Shown: in pieces, positions 60,739-64,000 of the stretch
Position numbering within the stretch: the stretch's first letter is position 1
Layout of the letters: the number at the start of each line of letters is the position of its first letter
Origin: Caldilineaceae bacterium
Lineage (GTDB): Bacteria > Chloroflexota > Anaerolineae > Caldilineales > Caldilineaceae
DNA: 64,000 nt
Assembly (NCBI GenBank): GCA_019637685.1
Contig: JAHBVF010000010.1
Coordinates: 114,574-178,573 of the forward strand
Direction of reading: 5' to 3'
Position numbers and translations under genes: made by a program
The notes under the pieces: generated by a model
Told to the model about the DNA's origin: nothing
Database searches by the model: none
Seen by the model: the letters and a program-made list of their open reading frames with translations, nothing else

Positions 60739-61842
60739 ATGAGCAAAGGTTATCACGAATATTTTGGCAACATCCACATGCACACCACCCACAGCGACGG
60801 GGTGGGCGATTTTGAGGAACTGGTGCAGGCCGCGGCCGCGGTGGGGTTGAACTTTGTCTTTGTCACTGACCACAATGTGCTGGTGCGCGAGAGCGAAGAA
60901 GGCTATCGTCACGGGGTGCTGACACTGGTGGGGGAAGAAATTCACGACCCGGACCTGCAACCGCCGGGCAATCACCTGCTCTGCCTGGGCGTGGAAGAGG
61001 ACCTGACCCATCTGGGCAAGAACCCCCAGCAGCTTATCGACGCGGTGAACGAGCAGGGCGGCCTGCCCTTCCTGGCCCACCCCATCGAACGCTTCACCGA
61101 ACTCATCCCCACCCACTACCCCTGGCACAACTGGGAAGTGACCGATTTCCACGGCATCGAACTCTGGAATTATATGTCCAATTTCCGGGGGATGGTGAAC
61201 AGCAAAGCCCAGGCCCTGCTGATGGGTTTCTTTCCCCATTTTTTCACCCGCGGCCCCCTGCCCGAAATGTTGGCCAAGTGGGACGAACTGACCGCGCAGC
61301 GCCCGGTCGTGGCTCTGGGCGGTGTGGATGTCCACGCCGAAACCTACAATATCGGCCCCATCCGCCGCTGCTTTCTGCCCTATGCCCACTGCGCCCGTGC
61401 CCTGAACACCCACATTCTGGCCGCCGAACCCTTTGCCGGGCCAAATGGCGCGGCTAATCCGGGCCAGAGCGATCCCGGCGTTGCCCACGACCGGGCGCAG
61501 GTGCTCGGCGCGCTGGCCGCGGGCCGCTGCTGGCTGGGCTACGATCTGGTGGAGTGGACCACTGGCTTCCGCTTTCAGGCCGAACACGACAGAGGAGCCG
61601 GTGTGATGGGCGATACCATCGGCCAGCCGTCCCCCGGCCAGCCCACCCATTTTTCCGTGACCGCCCCCGCCGACGGAACCATTCGTCTGCTGCGGGGCGG
61701 CAAAACTGTGGCCGAAAGCCAGGGCCGCGGCCTGGAACACACAGACGCCGAGCCAGGCGTCTATCGGGTGGAAGTCTGGAAACAGCGCTGGGGCCGACCC
61801 CGGGGCTGGATATTCAGCAACCCAATTTATGTGAGAGAATAA
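60739..61842 (+). CDS. PHP-domain metallohydrolase (CehA/McbA-like)
   Basis: 367 residues. The N-terminal PHP metal site has H13, H15 and D20 (NIHMHTTHSDG), FVFVTDHNVL and later LAHPIERF and GGVDVHAE. A C-terminal beta domain (HFSVTAPADGTIRLLRGGKTVAES...GVYRVEVWKQRWGRPRGWIFSNPIYV) is the usual tail of this family. It is likely a phosphoesterase or phosphatase with a di- or trinuclear metal centre. AGGAATT lies before the ATG. Confidence 0.85.
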   Translation: MSKGYHEYFGNIHMHTTHSDGVGDFEELVQAAAAVGLNFVFVTDHNVLVRESEEGYRHGVLTLVGEEIHDPDLQPPGNHLLCLGVEEDLTHLGKNPQQLIDAVNEQGGLPFLAHPIERFTELIPTHYPWHNWEVTDFHGIELWNYMSNFRGMVNSKAQALLMGFFPHFFTRGPLPEMLAKWDELTAQRPVVALGGVDVHAETYNIGPIRRCFLPYAHCARALNTHILAAEPFAGPNGAANPGQSDPGVAHDRAQVLGALAAGRCWLGYDLVEWTTGFRFQAEHDRGAGVMGDTIGQPSPGQPTHFSVTAPADGTIRLLRGGKTVAESQGRGLEHTDAEPGVYRVEVWKQRWGRPRGWIFSNPIYVRE

Positions 61843-61876
61843 CTGTCCCGTTTTTGAGCACCCACCCGGAAATCGT

Positions 61877-62860
61877 ATGCGCCTCGCCGTTCTTGCCGAC
61901 ATCCACGGAAACCTGCCCGCGTTCCAGGCCGTTCTGGCCGCGCTGGAACGCATCCAGCCTGATTTTGTAGTAGTGAACGGCGATCTCATCAATCCCATCC
62001 CCTTCAACGGGGAGATCGTCGATTATATCCGCAACACCGATTGGGGGGTGGTGCGGGGCAACCACGAATTTTATCTGCTGGATTTCGGCACCGAGCGGGC
62101 CATCCCCGGCTCGGAAGACCCGGTGCGCTGGGGCAGTCTGCACTGGCTGGTGCGCAATGTGACCACCGCACAGGCCCAATTCCTGGCCGCGCTGCCCGAC
62201 GAACGCACCCTCTACTTTCCCGGAACCCAGCCCATCCGCATGGCCCACGGCGTGCCGGGACGCAACCGGGTGGGCTTCTATCAGCAGCAGCCCGCGGACA
62301 AGATTCTGCTGGAAATCCGGGACATTCCCGAACATACGATTATTTCCGCCCACACCCACGTGCAGGTGGACAGACAGCTATCCCTGAACGGCGGCGACGA
62401 TCCCCAGGCCGCGCCCCACGGCGAGGACGGCCACTACCTGTCGGCCCGCCCCCGGCAGGACAGCGGCTACTGGCATCTGATCAATCCCGGCAGCGTGGGC
62501 CTGCCCCTGAGCCAGGACAGCCGCGCCGCGTTTGCCGTGCTGGAAAGCGTGCCAGAGAGCGTCGCGCCCGGCGGCTGGCAGGTCACCCACCACCGGGTGG
62601 AATACGACCGGCGGCCCGCGTTGGAAGCCTTTCAGACCAGCGGATTGCTGGATGCGGGCGGACCGATTGCCACAATTTTCTACTGGGAACTGGTGACTGC
62701 CGAGCCGGAGATTGTGGACTATTACCACTGGTGTCAGAGCAATGGCTACGACGCGGACGGGGATATGCAGGGTGCTTTTGAGGCGTATGTGGCCGCGACC
62801 GGGCGGGACGCGTATGTGCGCCAGCGTGACCCCCTGCACAATCGCAGATTGACCCGATGA
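61877..62860 (+). CDS. calcineurin-like metallophosphoesterase (copy 1)
   Basis: 327 residues. Metal ligands are in LADIHGNLPAF (D8, H10), VVNGDLIN, VRGNHEFYL and ISAHTHVQVDR. These are the motifs of the YfcE/MJ0936 type. The C-terminal third is an alpha-helical extension shared with the next gene (TSGLLDAGGPIATIFYWE). It overlaps the paralogue by four bases. The substrate is unknown. Confidence 0.88.
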   Translation: MRLAVLADIHGNLPAFQAVLAALERIQPDFVVVNGDLINPIPFNGEIVDYIRNTDWGVVRGNHEFYLLDFGTERAIPGSEDPVRWGSLHWLVRNVTTAQAQFLAALPDERTLYFPGTQPIRMAHGVPGRNRVGFYQQQPADKILLEIRDIPEHTIISAHTHVQVDRQLSLNGGDDPQAAPHGEDGHYLSARPRQDSGYWHLINPGSVGLPLSQDSRAAFAVLESVPESVAPGGWQVTHHRVEYDRRPALEAFQTSGLLDAGGPIATIFYWELVTAEPEIVDYYHWCQSNGYDADGDMQGAFEAYVAATGRDAYVRQRDPLHNRRLTR

Positions 62861-63750
62861 CCCCCCTGCTGCGCCTTAGCCGTCTGCGGCTCGCCTTTCT
62901 GGGCGACATCCACGGCAACCTGCCCGCGCTGGAAGCAGCCATCGCCCATCTGGACCGCACCCAATCCCCCGATGGGGTCTATCTGCTGGGCGATCTGATC
63001 AACCGCTGCCCCTGGAACAACGAAGTGATGGACCTGTTGGCCGACCGGGGCTGGCCTTCCGTCGCCGGCAATCACGACCTGATCGTCAGCCATCTGCACA
63101 CCCCCGATATCCGCCCACCCTTTGATCAGCGCCAGAATTTCCCGGTAATCTACTGGACGTGGGATCACCTGCGGCGCGAACACATCGCGTCGCTACACGA
63201 ATTGCCCGCTGAGATGGCCGTGACCCCCGACGCCGCGCCCCCCATCCGTCTGCTCCACGGGCTGCCGGGCAACCCCTTTGTCGGCGTCTATCCAGAGAGC
63301 GAGGCAGAGGAGATCGCCCAACAGTTTACCACCTACACGGAGCCGGTCATTATCGGCGGCCACACCCACCGCCCCCTGGACCGGCGTATCGACGGCAAGC
63401 GTTTCCTCAATCCCGGCAGCATCGGTCTGCCCTACAACCGCGATCCCCGCGCCCAGTATATGACCCTCGACCTGCGCAGTGGGCCGAATGGCCCGGTCTG
63501 GCAGCCCACTTTCCACCGCATCGAATACGACACCGGCGTCGTGGCCGAAGCCTTCCGCACATCCGGTCTGCTGACCGAAGCCGGTCCCCTGGCCCAACTC
63601 TACCTGCGCACGGTTCTCAACGGAGAGCCGTGGGCCAGTGATTTCGGCTATTGGCTGAAAGGCCAGCCCGCCGCGGCGCGGGAAGATATTGCGGGCGCGG
63701 TGGAGGCGTATCTGCGGGTTCACGGGCCGGGGAAGTGGGCGTTTGGATAA
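62857..63750 (+). CDS. calcineurin-like metallophosphoesterase (copy 2)
   Basis: 297 residues, a paralogue of the preceding gene starting in an ATGA overlap. The metal motifs are FLGDIHGNLPALEAAI, LLGDLIN, VAGNHDLIV and IGGHTHRPLDR. The C-terminal segment TSGLLTEAGPLAQLYLRTVL is shared with copy 1. The PHP gene and these two esterases form one run and may act on related phosphoesters. Confidence 0.88.
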   Translation: MTPLLRLSRLRLAFLGDIHGNLPALEAAIAHLDRTQSPDGVYLLGDLINRCPWNNEVMDLLADRGWPSVAGNHDLIVSHLHTPDIRPPFDQRQNFPVIYWTWDHLRREHIASLHELPAEMAVTPDAAPPIRLLHGLPGNPFVGVYPESEAEEIAQQFTTYTEPVIIGGHTHRPLDRRIDGKRFLNPGSIGLPYNRDPRAQYMTLDLRSGPNGPVWQPTFHRIEYDTGVVAEAFRTSGLLTEAGPLAQLYLRTVLNGEPWASDFGYWLKGQPAAAREDIAGAVEAYLRVHGPGKWAFG

Positions 63751-63791
63751 CAGGAGTGCGCTTCCAGTATTATGTCATTAATGGAAATCCG

Positions 63792-64000
63792 TCATCCTCG
63801 CGTAGCCTGCATTCTCAATGCCATTTCCCACTCGCCCAATTCTTTCTCACTCCATTTCACCCCAGTGAGGGTGGCTTCCGTAAAATTCGCTTCTTCGTGC
63901 TTAGCCCACACAAGTATCGATTCTGTGAGATCGGCCCACACAAGTACCGCCCCTTCGAGATTTGCATTAAAAAGGTCCGCCCCTTTTAGGTTTGTATTAA
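63792..64000 (-). CDS. pentapeptide-repeat protein, C-terminal part (5' end outside window)
   Basis: The minus strand from the window edge reads NTNLKGADLFNANLEGAVL then VWADLTESILVWAK, HEEANFTEATLTGVKWSE and a closing WEMALRMQATRG before TGA at 63792-63794. The A(D/N)LxxA periodicity every five residues marks a right-handed quadrilateral beta helix. Only 68 residues are visible. It converges on the metallophosphoesterase pair. Confidence 0.75.
   Translation of the reverse strand, partial: NTNLKGADLFNANLEGAVLVWADLTESILVWAKHEEANFTEATLTGVKWSEKELGEWEMALRMQATRG

Overview
The window is a GC-rich bacterial chromosome segment with mixed strands, many short intergenic palindromes, and no rRNA, tRNA or CRISPR that I could find. 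The gene mix fits a filamentous or multicellular-type member of the Chloroflexota (Anaerolineae/Caldilineae-like): an S8 protease with a VNWNS-repeat tail ending in a FLPM-type motif, very large PTPS-related membrane proteins in tandem, LysM and SH3b envelope proteins, and a MASE3 sensor kinase. This assignment is inference from gene content, not from a marker tree.

Region 1 (1-13 kb), mostly minus strand, looks like a sugar/sugar-acid catabolic island: two tandem galactonate-dehydratase-type enolase-superfamily enzymes, an aldo/keto reductase, a GH95 alpha-L-fucosidase, a class III aminotransferase of the GSA-aminomutase type, a TIM-barrel-like protein of unknown activity, an SDR dehydrogenase and a HisD-family dehydrogenase. 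A PIN/UPF0175 toxin-antitoxin pair is wedged in on the opposite strand, and an MFS transporter is divergently transcribed at the end. Region 2 (14.7-21.7 kb) carries three giant polytopic membrane proteins that probably handle lipid-linked sugars. Region 3 (21.8-25.8 kb) holds a single-chain MmeI-type (type IIL) restriction-modification enzyme whose target-recognition part has a visibly different base composition, followed by two small conserved genes.

Region 4 (26.3-31.5 kb) is a tightly packed phosphorelay: MASE3-PAS kinase, single-domain receiver, REC-HisKA_3 kinase, NarL-type regulator. Region 5 (32.1-38 kb) is a plus-strand stress and envelope island: Dps, a small membrane-anchored protein, a short acidic protein, a double CsbD protein, a PRC-barrel protein, a GlsB/YeaQ protein, an AI-2E family exporter and a YihY/BrkB protein. 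The dps and glsB promoters share an unusual upstream arrangement. Region 6 (38.4-64 kb) mixes secreted LysM and SH3b proteins, housekeeping genes (serA, argS, polA, EF-G-like, acyl-CoA dehydrogenase, YbaK, TrmI-like), a GT2 synthase, two HPt proteins, an unusual pseudo-phosphatase/methyltransferase fusion, a PHP hydrolase, two tandem metallophosphoesterases and, at the edge, the end of a pentapeptide-repeat protein.

The most distinctive feature is the layer of palindromic repeats. A 162-bp element occurs three times, a 133-bp element with 12-bp inverted ends twice, and a 33-34-bp hairpin unit four times. Some are nested in each other, and two 162-bp copies sit in opposite orientation relative to their shared flanks. 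Similar palindromes lie in frame inside several coding sequences, where they encode hydrophilic segments.
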